Shown here piece after piece: positions 1 to 7,492 of a DNA stretch of 13,102 bases. Position numbers and translations under genes: made by a program. The DNA comes from CAVPRW01 sp046727435 [NCBI: bacterium] (GTDB lineage: Bacteria > Tectomicrobia > Entotheonellia > J063). The notes under the pieces are model-generated. The model was not told the DNA's origin and did no database searches. It worked only from the letters and a program-made list of their open reading frames with translations. Positions within the stretch are counted from its first letter, which is position 1. Each line of letters starts with the position of its first letter. The stretch is taken from positions 1 through 13,102 of the forward strand of contig JBKPCR010000389.1 in NCBI GenBank assembly GCA_046727435.1, in the 5' to 3' direction.

Positions 1-143
1 AAGCGACCCGCACAGAAACGCACCAGCTTCACCCCTTCCTCGAAGACTTGCAGGGATTGCTCAAGAGCCAGTTTATTGTCTTCGAGCTGGGCGACGATCT
101 CCTCCAGGCGCTTCAACGACCCCTCAAATGTCGGTTCTTGCAT
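1..143 (-). CDS. xseB: Exodeoxyribonuclease VII small subunit (partial, 3' end outside window)
   Basis: This is the small subunit of exonuclease VII, which binds the helical part of XseA to form the enzyme that degrades single-stranded DNA to oligonucleotides. The ATG is at 143 on the minus strand. The reading begins MQEPTFEGSLKRLEEIV and continues AQLEDNKLALEQSLQVFEEG, matching the family pattern in which 'FE..L..LE.IV..LE...L.LE.SL..FEEG' is the core. Only about 47 codons are present because the gene runs off the left edge; complete XseB proteins are usually about 70-85 residues. It overlaps the 3' end of xseA by 20 nt, which suggests translational coupling and agrees with the two subunits being needed together. 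The identification is firm despite the truncation. Confidence 0.93.
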   Translation of the reverse strand, partial: MQEPTFEGSLKRLEEIVAQLEDNKLALEQSLQVFEEGVKLVRFCAGR

Positions 144-1512
144 CGCCTGATCCTTTCGTCATCACGGCGTTCACCGTGCACTGTAGGGAGCCTTGCCAGA
201 GCGTGATATCGACGTGCATCCCTGGGGCCGCGGCCTGCGACTCGCGAATCACCCGTCCGTCGGCCTGATGACGACAAATGCTGTAGCCCCGGGCGAGTAC
301 CGCCAGCGGACTCAACGCCTGCAAGGTCGCCGTCAGACGTTCGAGTTCTTCGCGCTCACGATGCACCTGCCCTCCCTGGGCCGTAATCAAGCGCTGCTCC
401 AGCGCGCTCAAGCGTGCACGCAGGAGGCCAACCAGCATCAGCGGACTGAGATGGGCGATGGCCGCTTCACTCCGCTCCAGTCTCTCCTGCGCGAGACGCA
501 GACGGCCATGGATGGCGCGTGCAAGGTGGGCGTTGAGTTCGTCAAGGCGCTGCTCTATGGTGCGCAGGGGCGCCCAAGGGTCTTTGAGGACCCGGCGCTG
601 CTGACACGCCTCCAGACGGGCATGCAACGTCTCCAGGCGGTGCTGCATGGCGCGCTCGAGGCGTTGCGCTACCCCCTGTAACTCGGAGTGTAACTCTGCC
701 TTGCTGCGGATCACCAGCTCTGCCGCCGCTGAGGGGGTGGGGGCGCGCACGTCGGCGACGAAGTCGGCGATGGTATAATCGACCTCATGCCCGACGGCGC
801 TGATCACCGGGACCTTGGAGGCATAGATGGCCCGCGCCACTGCCTCCTCATTAAACGCCCACAGGTCTTCGAGCGAGCCACCCCCGCGCGCCACGATGAT
901 CACGTCGATGCCAGGGTAACGGTTCAACCTCTCAATCCCCTGGGTGATCTCCTCTGCCGCTCCATCGCCCTGGACCCGGACGGGATAGACGCAGACGTGA
1001 AGATTGGCGAAACGCCGGCGCAAAATCTGCAGCATGTCACGAACCACCGCGCCGGTCGGCGAGGTGACGATGCCGAGACAACGGGGGAGCATGGGCAACG
1101 GCCGTTTACGGGAGGCATCGAACAGCCCTGCCTGCGCCAGGCGGACCTTTAATTGCTCGAAGGCAATCTGCAACGCCCCAATGCCCTTGGGCTCCATGTA
1201 GTCGATCACCAACTGGTATTCCCCGCGCGGCTCATACAGGGAAATCCGTCCGCGGGCGAGCACCAGCATCCCGTCTTTGGGGTCAAAGCGCAGATACCGC
1301 CGCTGCATTTTAAACAGCACCGCGCGGATTTGACTGTGTTCATCTTTCAGCGTCAGGTAGGAATGTCCAGAGGAGGGCGTACGCAGGTTGGAGATCTCAC
1401 CCTCAACCCAGATATCAAAGAAGGTGTCCTCGAGGACGATTTTGATCCGCTCGCTCAGCTCACTGACGGTGAGGATGGTACGTTCAAGAAACGGGAAGGC
1501 TGCCTGCTCCAT
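124..1512 (-). CDS. xseA: Exodeoxyribonuclease VII large subunit
   Basis: XseA is the catalytic subunit of exonuclease VII, a cytoplasmic single-strand-specific DNase that works in both directions and acts in repair and recombination. The N-terminal OB-fold (about residues 10-110) includes LTVSELSERIK and the segment from FFDIWVEGEISNLR to YLTLKD. The catalytic core has VTSPTGAVVRD, ARGGGSLEDLWAFNEE and SAVGHEVDYTIADFVADVRA followed by PTPSAAAELV, all hallmarks of the family. The C-terminal half is long and helical and should bind XseB. Start choice: a GTG at 1521 lies directly after the folD stop, but the ATG at 1512 has AGGTG six bases upstream, so I prefer 1512 (462 residues, normal for the family). 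It sits between folD and xseB, the common bacterial order. Confidence 0.95.
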   Translation of the reverse strand: MEQAAFPFLERTILTVSELSERIKIVLEDTFFDIWVEGEISNLRTPSSGHSYLTLKDEHSQIRAVLFKMQRRYLRFDPKDGMLVLARGRISLYEPRGEYQLVIDYMEPKGIGALQIAFEQLKVRLAQAGLFDASRKRPLPMLPRCLGIVTSPTGAVVRDMLQILRRRFANLHVCVYPVRVQGDGAAEEITQGIERLNRYPGIDVIIVARGGGSLEDLWAFNEEAVARAIYASKVPVISAVGHEVDYTIADFVADVRAPTPSAAAELVIRSKAELHSELQGVAQRLERAMQHRLETLHARLEACQQRRVLKDPWAPLRTIEQRLDELNAHLARAIHGRLRLAQERLERSEAAIAHLSPLMLVGLLRARLSALEQRLITAQGGQVHREREELERLTATLQALSPLAVLARGYSICRHQADGRVIRESQAAAPGMHVDITLWQGSLQCTVNAVMTKGSGDARTDI

Positions 1513-1518
1513 CACGAG

Positions 1519-1523
1519 CACCT
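1519..1523 (-). promoter_or_regulatory. Ribosome binding site deciding the xseA start
   Basis: AGGTG on the minus strand, six bases before the ATG at 1512. It overlaps the folD stop codon (TAG, 1522-1524) and the competing GTG start at 1521, which itself has no purine-rich sequence upstream. This favours the ATG and suggests that folD translation feeds into xseA. Confidence 0.5.
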
Positions 1524-2370
1524 ATGAGTCGAGTGACACAATGGCTGGTGCCCGGTACATAGCCACCAGCGAGGCTAACCGCATGGCGAGCGTCGTTGGT
1601 CCTATCCCACCAGGCACCGGAATGAGCAGTGCGACCGCCTGGGGCAAGCCCTCTGGCTGGTGCGGCAGCCATCCGTCCGGGCGACTACGGGCATCCACCA
1701 CTATTACTCCAGGCTTCAGGGCGACGCCATCCAAGGCGGGGAGATCGTCGGTATCGATGATGAGCACGTCACCCTGATGTAGCATGTTGATAGGCCAGGT
1801 GGTGGCACCTCTCCAGGCCGATACAGTGGCATTTTCGTGCAAGCAGAGCCACGCCAGGATACCTGCAAACCCAGAGGCGTTCCCGATGCAGATGACGCGC
1901 CTTCCCACGAGGGGCAGGCCGGCCCGCTTGAGCAGATGGACAATGTCCGCCCCTCGCGGCTGGCGCCACACCCGCTTATTGGTCAGGAAGCGTCCGAGAT
2001 GCAGCGGTTGCACCCCATCGACATCCTTTGCCGGGGCTAAGGCTGCGACAAGCTCGCTGAAGCGTGTCGATGGATGGGCGTGAATGGCGATGCCCGTGAT
2101 GGCGGGATCAGCATTCAGATCAGCCAGGGTCTGAAGGATGGTCTGGGGATCACAGAGCTGGGGAAAGGCATGCACCTGATAGAAGACGCCGGTGAAGCGA
2201 CAGGCCTCCGCTTGGCGCACACGGAGGCGCGCGTCGGGCGGCCATTCTCCCACCCAGAGCTCCGCCAGGGTTGGCGGGGGGCGCCCCTCGTATCGGAGAC
2301 GAATTACCTCTTGGCGCACGTTCTCCAACAGCTCCTGGGCGACATTGCTTCCATCCCACACACGTCCCAC
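1522..2370 (-). CDS. FolD-like protein (methylene-THF dehydrogenase/cyclohydrolase family) lacking catalytic residues
   Basis: Homologue of FolD, the enzyme that converts 5,10-methylene-THF to 10-formyl-THF. Family signs are length (282 residues), VWDGSNVAQELLENVRQEV at the start, KDVDGVQPLHLGRF (about 115-128) and the C-terminal IPVPGGIGPTTLAM (about 250-263). Many functional positions differ. In the segment VGEWPPDARLRVRQAEAC (40-57), which aligns without gaps to the usual VG..P.S..YV..K.KAC, the catalytic Tyr and Lys become Leu49 and Gln53. The substrate-loop Gln in 'GILVQLPLP' becomes His97 in GIAIHAHPS. The PCTP motif is absent, and the NADP-loop 'GRS.IVG.P' reads GNASGFAGILA. It starts with GTG at 2370 behind a strong AGGAAGGGG. 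It is intact and promoter-driven, so it is not an obvious pseudogene, but it is unlikely to be a normal FolD. It may be a paralogue with another ligand or a structural role. Confidence 0.8.
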   Translation of the reverse strand: MGRVWDGSNVAQELLENVRQEVIRLRYEGRPPPTLAELWVGEWPPDARLRVRQAEACRFTGVFYQVHAFPQLCDPQTILQTLADLNADPAITGIAIHAHPSTRFSELVAALAPAKDVDGVQPLHLGRFLTNKRVWRQPRGADIVHLLKRAGLPLVGRRVICIGNASGFAGILAWLCLHENATVSAWRGATTWPINMLHQGDVLIIDTDDLPALDGVALKPGVIVVDARSRPDGWLPHQPEGLPQAVALLIPVPGGIGPTTLAMRLASLVAMYRAPAIVSLDS

Positions 2371-2445
2371 CGCAACCCCTTCCTAGGTTTCAGGCCCATT
2401 CGCACCCTGCTTAGACTTTGATAAATGAAGATGGAATTCGGCCCT

Positions 2446-2475
2446 ATGCTAGCGTTTCTGGCGGCAGACTGTCAA
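2446..2475 (-). promoter_or_regulatory. Candidate sigma70 promoter for folD-like/xseA/xseB
   Basis: On the minus strand a perfect TTGACA (-35, plus positions 2475-2470) is followed after 18 bases by TAGCAT (-10, 2451-2446; 4 of 6 consensus). Transcription would start near 2439, leaving a leader of about 70 nt before the GTG at 2370. The position between nifS1 and folD suggests that the folate/exonuclease genes can be transcribed separately from the desulfurase cluster. This is by consensus match only. Confidence 0.45.
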
Positions 2476-2534
2476 GGTGATGTCGGTTCAGGGGTAGGGG
2501 TCACCATGTGGCGACGCCGCCTCTCAGGCGATTT

Positions 2535-2556
2535 CCTCTCCCTTCGGGAGCGGGGG
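2535..2556. repeat. REP-like GC-rich palindrome, copy 1
   Basis: A hairpin of the form CTCCC-TTC-GGGAG (2538-2550) flanked by C-rich and G-rich arms. On the minus strand it reads CCCCCGCTCCCGAAGGGAG and then AGG. A close relative in the same orientation lies at 8241-8264. Two copies in short intergenic stretches suggest a dispersed palindromic element, such as a REP/MITE-like unit, in this genome. Confidence 0.45.
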
Positions 2557-2656
2557 TGAAGCCACCGGGGCGTATAGTCAATGGAAGGCATGCCGGTCCA
2601 CGCCAAAGAGGCGGCAGCTGTCAAGATTGACGGCAAGACGACAGGATCAACGAGGC

Positions 2657-3874
2657 TCATGGGCGCTGACGCATGGTGGAGGGCGTCGTGGTCGTGTGGC
2701 GGACCGATCCCCTGGTGTGCTGACGCAAGCGGGCGACGATCGGCGGCAACATGTGCAAGACGGTGTCCACCTCAGTCAGCGTATTGCCAGAGCCGAGACT
2801 AAACCTGACCGCACCCTGAAGCCACTCGTCAGCAAGCCCCATGGCTATAAGTACGTGTGATGGTTCGAGGCTCCCTGAGCTACAGGCGGACCCGGTGGAG
2901 GTGGCGATCCCTTTCAGGTCCAAGGCCACGACCAGGGATTGGCCGTCTACCCCTTTGAAACTCAAGTTGGTCGTGGTCGGCAGACGTGGCGCCGTCGCGC
3001 CATTCACCAACACGTCGGGGATAGCGGCCAGAATCCCTTGCTCTAAACGGTCGCGCAGGGCTGCGAGCTGCGGCATCTCATCCGACATGTGCGTGGCCGC
3101 AAGCTGAGCCGCCATCCCAAGCCCGACGATAGCTGCGACATGCTCTGTCCCACCCCTGAGTCCGCGCTCTTGCGGGCCGCCGGTGATGATGGGGTCAAGT
3201 GCAGTCCCCCGACGCACATAGAGCGCCCCAATCCCTTTGGGGCCATGAATCTTGTGGCCCGAGAGGGCGAGGAGATCGACGCCGAGGTCATCGACCCGGG
3301 TAGGAATCTTGCCCACGCTCTGTACCGCATCGGTATGGACCAGGATACCCCGGGCATGCGCCAGAGCCGCACATGCCTGAATTGACTGAATGGTGCCCAC
3401 TTCATTGTTGGCGTGCATCAGCGTCACGAGCAGCGTGTCGTCGGTAAGCACGTGGGCGAGATCATCGGGATCGATCATGCCCGCTGATCCGAGCGGTAGG
3501 CGGGTGACACGAAACCCCTGAGTTTCCAGGGCTCGGCAACCTCCGAGCACGGCGGGATGCTCGATCTGTGAGGTCACAACATGTCCGGCCTGACGCTGCC
3601 GTGCCAGGACGCTGCCCAGAATGGCGAGGTTATCCGCTTCTGTCCCGCCGCTCGTAAAGATAATCTCCTCCCCCCGGGCACCGATGAGTTGCGCCACCCG
3701 CTCGCGTGCCTCTTCAACCGCGTCACGGGCCTGCAAACCTTCAGCATGGAGGCTCGATGGATTGCCAAAGACATCGGAGAGAAAGGGTTGCATGGCTTGC
3801 CAAACCATGGGGTGCAGCGGTGTGGTCGCATTGTGATCGAAATAGATGAACGGTTCACCCATGTGAGGCCCCAT
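2657..3874 (-). CDS. Cysteine desulfurase, class I NifS/IscS type (copy nifS1)
   Basis: PLP-dependent aminotransferase class V enzyme that converts L-cysteine to L-alanine and leaves a persulfide on its active-site Cys. From the ATG at 3874 (405 residues) the visible sites are IYFDHNATTPLHP near the N-terminus, His106 in IEHPAV, the NNEVGT loop, the cofactor Asp/Gln in HTDAVQSVG, PLP Lys208 in LSGHKIHGPKG and catalytic Cys331 in GSACSSGSLEPSHVL. The last 25 or so residues are an extra basic, Thr-rich tail of low complexity. Start choice: AGGAGG at 3887-3892 is 12 bases from this ATG and only 3 from a TTG at 3883; an ATG at 3862 is also possible. It overlaps the iscU-like gene by 20 nt, so the two are probably coupled and this enzyme may be that scaffold's sulfur donor. 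Confidence 0.95.
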   Translation of the reverse strand: MGPHMGEPFIYFDHNATTPLHPMVWQAMQPFLSDVFGNPSSLHAEGLQARDAVEEARERVAQLIGARGEEIIFTSGGTEADNLAILGSVLARQRQAGHVVTSQIEHPAVLGGCRALETQGFRVTRLPLGSAGMIDPDDLAHVLTDDTLLVTLMHANNEVGTIQSIQACAALAHARGILVHTDAVQSVGKIPTRVDDLGVDLLALSGHKIHGPKGIGALYVRRGTALDPIITGGPQERGLRGGTEHVAAIVGLGMAAQLAATHMSDEMPQLAALRDRLEQGILAAIPDVLVNGATAPRLPTTTNLSFKGVDGQSLVVALDLKGIATSTGSACSSGSLEPSHVLIAMGLADEWLQGAVRFSLGSGNTLTEVDTVLHMLPPIVARLRQHTRGSVRHTTTTPSTMRQRP

Positions 3875-4241
3875 AGTGCTCAAGGGCCTCCTTTAATGCC
3901 TCCTCCGCCAGTGACGCGGCGTGGAGCTTGACTTTGGGTAATCCGCCCAGAGCAGCAGTGATCGTCTCCGGGGTAATGTCCTGCACGTCGGTGAGGGCTT
4001 TACCCTGAATCATCTCCGTCAGCAATGAACTGGCAGCAATCGCCGCTTCACAGCCAAACGTTTTGAAGCGCACCTGAGCAATGCGGCCGTCGCTAATTTT
4101 CAACATGAGTTGCAGCACATCACCGCAGACCGGATTGCTCACCGCGGCCCGAGCATTGGCATCTGACAACTCGCCGACATTGCGCGGGTTCTGAAAATGA
4201 TCGATCACAATCGCACTATAGCCACTTCCCATCGTCGCCAT
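3855..4241 (-). CDS. IscU/NifU-type Fe-S cluster scaffold with the third ligand Cys replaced
   Basis: Small scaffold of the IscU family (128 residues from the ATG at 4241, usual size), on which Fe-S clusters are assembled from desulfurase-derived sulfur. It has YSAIVIDHFQNPRNVG (8-23), Cys39 with Asp41 in SNPVCGDV and Cys64 in RFKTFGCEAAIAASS. The third conserved Cys, normally in 'K.HCS.LAE.A', is Ala108: the sequence reads VKLHAASLAEEALKEAL. That Cys (106 in E. coli IscU) is a cluster ligand and sulfur acceptor in well-studied IscU, so the chemistry here may differ. The start at 4241 has GAGGA five bases upstream. An upstream in-frame ATG at 4328 would read through an inverted repeat and is unlikely. 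The gene overlaps nifS1 downstream. Confidence 0.92.
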   Translation of the reverse strand: MATMGSGYSAIVIDHFQNPRNVGELSDANARAAVSNPVCGDVLQLMLKISDGRIAQVRFKTFGCEAAIAASSLLTEMIQGKALTDVQDITPETITAALGGLPKVKLHAASLAEEALKEALEHYGASHG

Positions 4242-4296
4242 GATCGTCCTCGTACCTTCGAGTGTTGACGGCTGACACGACAGCGCCGGGGCTGGA

Positions 4297-4355
4297 ACCA
4301 CAGATACACGCAGATGCATGTTGAGCATCCGTGTTCATTCGCGTCTCTCTGCGGT
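4297..4355. repeat. Imperfect inverted repeat between the second desulfurase gene and the iscU-like gene
   Basis: The left arm at 4297-4320 begins ACCACAGATACACGCAGATG. The right arm at 4326-4355, read on the minus strand, contains ACCGCAGAGAGACGCGAATG and then AACACGGATG. The arms match imperfectly around a 5-nt loop with a 6-nt bulge. The repeated ten-base words CACAGATACA, CGCAGATGCA and CACGGATG resemble the 'CACGGAT/CACAGAG' short repeats seen between genes in many environmental bacteria. It fills much of the 130-nt gap in the operon and could act as an RNA-processing or stability hairpin. Confidence 0.45.
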
Positions 4356-4371
4356 TGCGATCTTGCCTCTT

Positions 4372-5535
4372 TCAAAATACTGGCGACAGCATACGCAAGC
4401 GCTCAACCGTCGAGGGTAATACGTCGAGCACGCGTTCGACGTCTTGGCCGGTGGTGGTCCAGCCCAAACTGAAGCGCACCGAGCCCTCGCTCACCTCCCG
4501 CGACACCCCCATAACTTCGAGTACCTGGGAGGGCACGCCTTGCCGTGAGCTGCATGAGGCGCCAGTAGAGACGGCGATTCCCAGTAAATCCAGATTGAAC
4601 ACCAGCGCTTCGCCTTTGACCCCGATAAAACTGAGGTTCGTGGTATTCGGCAGTCGCTCACCGCCCTTCCCGAGCTGGTGTACGGCGCCAATCCGGCTAA
4701 GCACTCCGGCTTCCAGGTGATCCCGTAAGCGTGTGAGTCGCGTGCCTTCGTCGGCCAGGCGCTGGGACATCAGGGCACAGGCCCTCCCCAGCGCGACGAC
4801 GCTTGGGACATCCTCCGTTCCGGCGCGTCGTTCCCGCTCTTGATGCCCACCGCGTATGACCGCTTGCATAGTCGCCCCCAAGCGCTCACGAATATAGAGC
4901 GCGCCGACGCCTTTAGGTCCCCCAAATTTATGTCCAGCCAGCGATAAGAGGTCGATCCCGGACGCCACGACATCGATCGGCACACGGCCCACTGCCTGCA
5001 CAGCGTCGACGTGTACCGTCACCCCGTGGGCGTGCGCGACGTCCACCAGCGCCGAGAGCGGTTGCAGGGTTCCCACTTCGTGATTGCCGTATGTCATCGT
5101 GAACAGGATCGTGTGCGGACGGATACTGTGGGCCAGTACCTCAGGATGCACACGCCCCAGGCCATCCACGGGTAGATACGTGAGCTCAAATCCATCCTGC
5201 TCCAACGCGCGACATGTATCCAGCACGGCGGGGTGCTCAACGCGAGTGGTGATGAGGTGCTGGCCACGTGCGCGGTTGCCGTATGCATAACCGCGGATCG
5301 CAAGGTTGACAGCTTCGGTGCCGCCACTGGTGAAGACGAGGTCGAGCGGATTCAGAAGCCCGATCAATCGGGCCACATGCTCACGGGCGTCCTCGACGGC
5401 CATACGCGCCTCGCGACCCTGCCGATGGATGCTGGAGGCATTTCCCCATACCGACGTATAGTAGGGAACGGCGGCCTCAAGCGCTTCGGGCAGCAGCGGT
5501 GCGGTGGAATTGTAGTCGAGGTAGACGCGTCGCAT
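4372..5535 (-). CDS. Cysteine desulfurase, class I NifS-like (copy nifS2), with Asn-to-His change in the PLP site
   Basis: Class V PLP enzyme, 387 residues from the ATG at 5535; residue numbers use that start. It keeps VYLDYNSTAPL (4-14), His101 in VEHPAVLD, Asp177 and Gln180 in HVDAVQAVG, His202/PLP Lys203 in LAGHKFGGPKG and a Cys at 328 in TGASCSSRQGVPSQVL. By spacing from His101 and Lys203, the residue equal to Asn155 of E. coli IscS is His152 (TYGNHEVGT instead of H.NNE.G). Asn155 contacts the PLP ring, so substrate handling or rate may differ. The frame extends to a GTG at 5589 that overlaps the preceding gene, but family alignment favours 5535. There is no clear ribosome site at either start, so it may depend on coupling to the gene ending at 5561, 25 nt upstream. 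Confidence 0.93.
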   Translation of the reverse strand: MRRVYLDYNSTAPLLPEALEAAVPYYTSVWGNASSIHRQGREARMAVEDAREHVARLIGLLNPLDLVFTSGGTEAVNLAIRGYAYGNRARGQHLITTRVEHPAVLDTCRALEQDGFELTYLPVDGLGRVHPEVLAHSIRPHTILFTMTYGNHEVGTLQPLSALVDVAHAHGVTVHVDAVQAVGRVPIDVVASGIDLLSLAGHKFGGPKGVGALYIRERLGATMQAVIRGGHQERERRAGTEDVPSVVALGRACALMSQRLADEGTRLTRLRDHLEAGVLSRIGAVHQLGKGGERLPNTTNLSFIGVKGEALVFNLDLLGIAVSTGASCSSRQGVPSQVLEVMGVSREVSEGSVRFSLGWTTTGQDVERVLDVLPSTVERLRMLSPVF

Positions 5536-5560
5536 TAGGCAATCATTGTCCGTGTGGCGG

Positions 5561-6766
5561 TCATCGACCTGACCTGGAGGCGATCCCACGCGCCATCATC
5601 TCATACTGTGGGGACATCTCCCGCAATCGCTTCACCCGGCTCGTCACGGTCTGCACGGTAGAGTCCACGTCATCCTGCGTGGTCCAGCGCCCAAGGCCGA
5701 AACGGATCGAGGCATGCACCAGCGCGTCGTCAAGTCCCATGGCCTTAAGCACATAGGAGGGCTCAAGCGTCGTCGAGGTGCATGCCGAGCCCGAGGAGCA
5801 GGCCACCTCCGTCATACCCATGATTAGCGCCTCCCCTTCGACACCCGCAAAGCTGAGGTTGACGTTAGCCGGAAGACGCCGCGTTGGATGGCCATTAAGG
5901 TACGTATGGTCTAGCCCCTGCGTGACGCCGGCGACGAAACGCTCCCGCAGTTGGGTCAGGCGCTCCCCCTCTACGGGCCAGACGCGGGCGCCGATTTCAC
6001 AAGCTTTGCCAAGGCCGACGATGCCGGGGACGTTCAGGCTGCCTGAACGGAGCCCACGCTCATGGCCGCCACCATCAAGGAGTGGCGTTATCTTGATGCG
6101 GCGCGGGCGGGTCTTGCGCACATACAATGCCCCAACCCCCTTCGGACCATACATTTTATGTGCCGAAATCGACAACAAGTCGAGCTGCAGATCATCAACA
6201 TTGCATGCGATCTTGCCCACCGTTTGCACCGCATCGCTATGGAAGAGGATGCCGCGCGCTTTGACGATGGCGCCGATCTCCGCCAATGGCTGGATGGTGC
6301 CAACCTCATTGTTGGCGTGCATGATGCTGACCAGGATCGTGCGGTCGGTGATCGCCTGCCGCACCGCCTCAGGGTCTACCAATCCATACCGGTCCACCGG
6401 TAGATAGGTGATCGCACACCCTTCTTGTTCAAGGGTGTGGCAGGAATCGAGGATAGCGCGATGTTCCGTCTGCTGGGTGACGATGTGATGGCCCTGCTCG
6501 TTGTGGGCGCGTGCGATGCCTTTGATCGCCAGGTTGTCGGACTCTGTGGCCCCACTGGTGAAGAAAATCTCCTCCGGCTGCGCTCCGATCAACGTAGCGA
6601 CCTGGTCACGGGCTCTGTCCACCGCTTCCTCTGCCGCCCACCCCCAGGCGTGGCTACGGCTGGAGGGATCGCCGAACTGGTCGGTCAAATACGGCATCAT
6701 GGCCTCTAGCACATCACGATCGATGGGCGTGGTGGTTTGATGATCCATGTAGATGGGCTGTTTCAT
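5561..6766 (-). CDS. iscS: Cysteine desulfurase, IscS type
   Basis: The most IscS-like of the three class I enzymes here (401 residues, usual about 404). It supplies persulfide sulfur for Fe-S clusters and, in known systems, for tRNA thiolation and thiamine. Visible sites: IYMDHQTTTP (5-14), SRSHAWGWAAEEAVDRAR (36-53), FFTSGATESDNLAIKG, His102 in TEHRAILD, Asn153 in MHANNEVG, Asp178 and Gln181 in HSDAVQTVGK, His203/Lys204 in SAHKMYGPKG, GGGHERGLRSGS (232-243) and Cys329 in GSACTSTTLEPSYVL. The usual Gly of 'SGHK' is Ala202. GGAGGA overlapping the cysE stop precedes the ATG at 6766. Only 6 nt separate it from cysE, so cysteine synthesis and use are likely co-expressed. Confidence 0.96.
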   Translation of the reverse strand: MKQPIYMDHQTTTPIDRDVLEAMMPYLTDQFGDPSSRSHAWGWAAEEAVDRARDQVATLIGAQPEEIFFTSGATESDNLAIKGIARAHNEQGHHIVTQQTEHRAILDSCHTLEQEGCAITYLPVDRYGLVDPEAVRQAITDRTILVSIMHANNEVGTIQPLAEIGAIVKARGILFHSDAVQTVGKIACNVDDLQLDLLSISAHKMYGPKGVGALYVRKTRPRRIKITPLLDGGGHERGLRSGSLNVPGIVGLGKACEIGARVWPVEGERLTQLRERFVAGVTQGLDHTYLNGHPTRRLPANVNLSFAGVEGEALIMGMTEVACSSGSACTSTTLEPSYVLKAMGLDDALVHASIRFGLGRWTTQDDVDSTVQTVTSRVKRLREMSPQYEMMARGIASRSGR

Positions 6767-6772
6767 CCCACA

Positions 6773-7480
6773 TCATTCCTCCGGCTGCTGCGCCGGCGCC
6801 GACCAGGGTTGTCGTAGTTCATGTCGGGTGCGGCGGACCTCTTGCCGCAGTTGGTGTAGCTCGCGCTCAAGCTCGCGGACTTTGTCAGCCAGATAATTGA
6901 TCGCTTTGGCCTCAGGGTCCGGCAGGTCATGATGATCCAGGTCGATGGTCTCAACATCTCTTGCTCCACTGCGTTGCACCACGCGCCCGGGGATGCCCAC
7001 CACGGTCGAATGCGGCGGCACCTCGGTCACCACTACCGATCCCGCGCCGATCTTGCTGTGATCGCCGATGGTGATCGCCCCGAGGATCTTGGCGCCGGCG
7101 CCGACCACGATGTTCTGGCCCAACGTTGGGTGACGCTTTTCCTTCTTCAAGCTGGTGCCGCCGAGCGTCACGCCCTGATACAGAGTGCAGTTGGCGCCGA
7201 CCTCGGTGGTTTCCCCGATCACCACCCCCATGCCGTGATCGATGAACAACCCCGGCCCAACCTGCGCTCCGGGATGGATCTCGATGCCGGTGACGAAGCG
7301 CCCCACATGGGAGATAAAGCGTCCCAGGGTCAGCCATCGACGGGTCCACAACCAATGCGCTGTACGATGGAAGCACAGAGCGTGCACCCCTGGATAGCAC
7401 CACAACACCTCCGTGACGCTCCGTGCGGCTGGATCACGCTCAAACACCACTCGGATATCGTGCTTCAACGTGTCGAACAT
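6773..7480 (-). CDS. cysE: Serine O-acetyltransferase
   Basis: CysE transfers acetyl from acetyl-CoA to L-serine to make O-acetylserine, the precursor for cysteine synthase. At 235 residues it is the shorter form without the long N-terminal helical domain of the E. coli enzyme. A left-handed beta-helix of hexapeptide repeats runs from about residue 65 to 170. Catalytic-site motifs are EIHPGA (67-72), [16 protein letters not shown] with His82, and [10 protein letters not shown] followed by KRHPTLG with His117. The C-terminal 60 residues are charged and predicted coiled-coil ([20 protein letters not shown]). The ATG at 7480 has AGGGGA eight bases upstream. It lies 12 nt after the IscU-like gene and 6 nt before iscS, which ties cysteine supply to the desulfurases. 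Confidence 0.96.
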   Translation of the reverse strand: MFDTLKHDIRVVFERDPAARSVTEVLWCYPGVHALCFHRTAHWLWTRRWLTLGRFISHVGRFVTGIEIHPGAQVGPGLFIDHGMGVVIGETTEVGANCTLYQGVTLGGTSLKKEKRHPTLGQNIVVGAGAKILGAITIGDHSKIGAGSVVVTEVPPHSTVVGIPGRVVQRSGARDVETIDLDHHDLPDPEAKAINYLADKVRELERELHQLRQEVRRTRHELRQPWSAPAQQPEE

Positions 7481-7492
7481 ATCTGTGTTCCC

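Larger units (their letters stand above)
2371..2656. other. Non-coding gap between the third class I desulfurase gene and the folD-like gene
   Basis: This 286-nt gap holds the folD promoter candidate (2446-2475), a short hairpin CGCCTctcAGGCG at about 2518-2530, and a REP-like palindrome at 2535-2556. A 62-codon minus-strand reading frame at 2472-2660 crosses the palindrome and shows no recognisable protein pattern. I see no convincing rho-independent terminator, because neither hairpin is followed by a T run on the minus strand. Confidence 0.6.

Noticed and set aside
2472-2660. 62-codon minus-strand frame between nifS1 and the folD-like gene
   Set aside because: It crosses the REP-like palindrome and a promoter candidate, is Arg/Pro-rich and low in complexity, and has no family resemblance.
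3875-3883. TTG start at 3883 for the 2657 desulfurase
   Set aside because: The Shine-Dalgarno sequence is only three bases away, and the added residues have no counterpart in the family.
4242-4328. N-terminal extension of the IscU-like protein to an ATG at 4328
   Set aside because: The extra 29 residues come largely from the inverted repeat at 4297-4355, and the ATG at 4241 has its own ribosome site and matches the normal IscU length.
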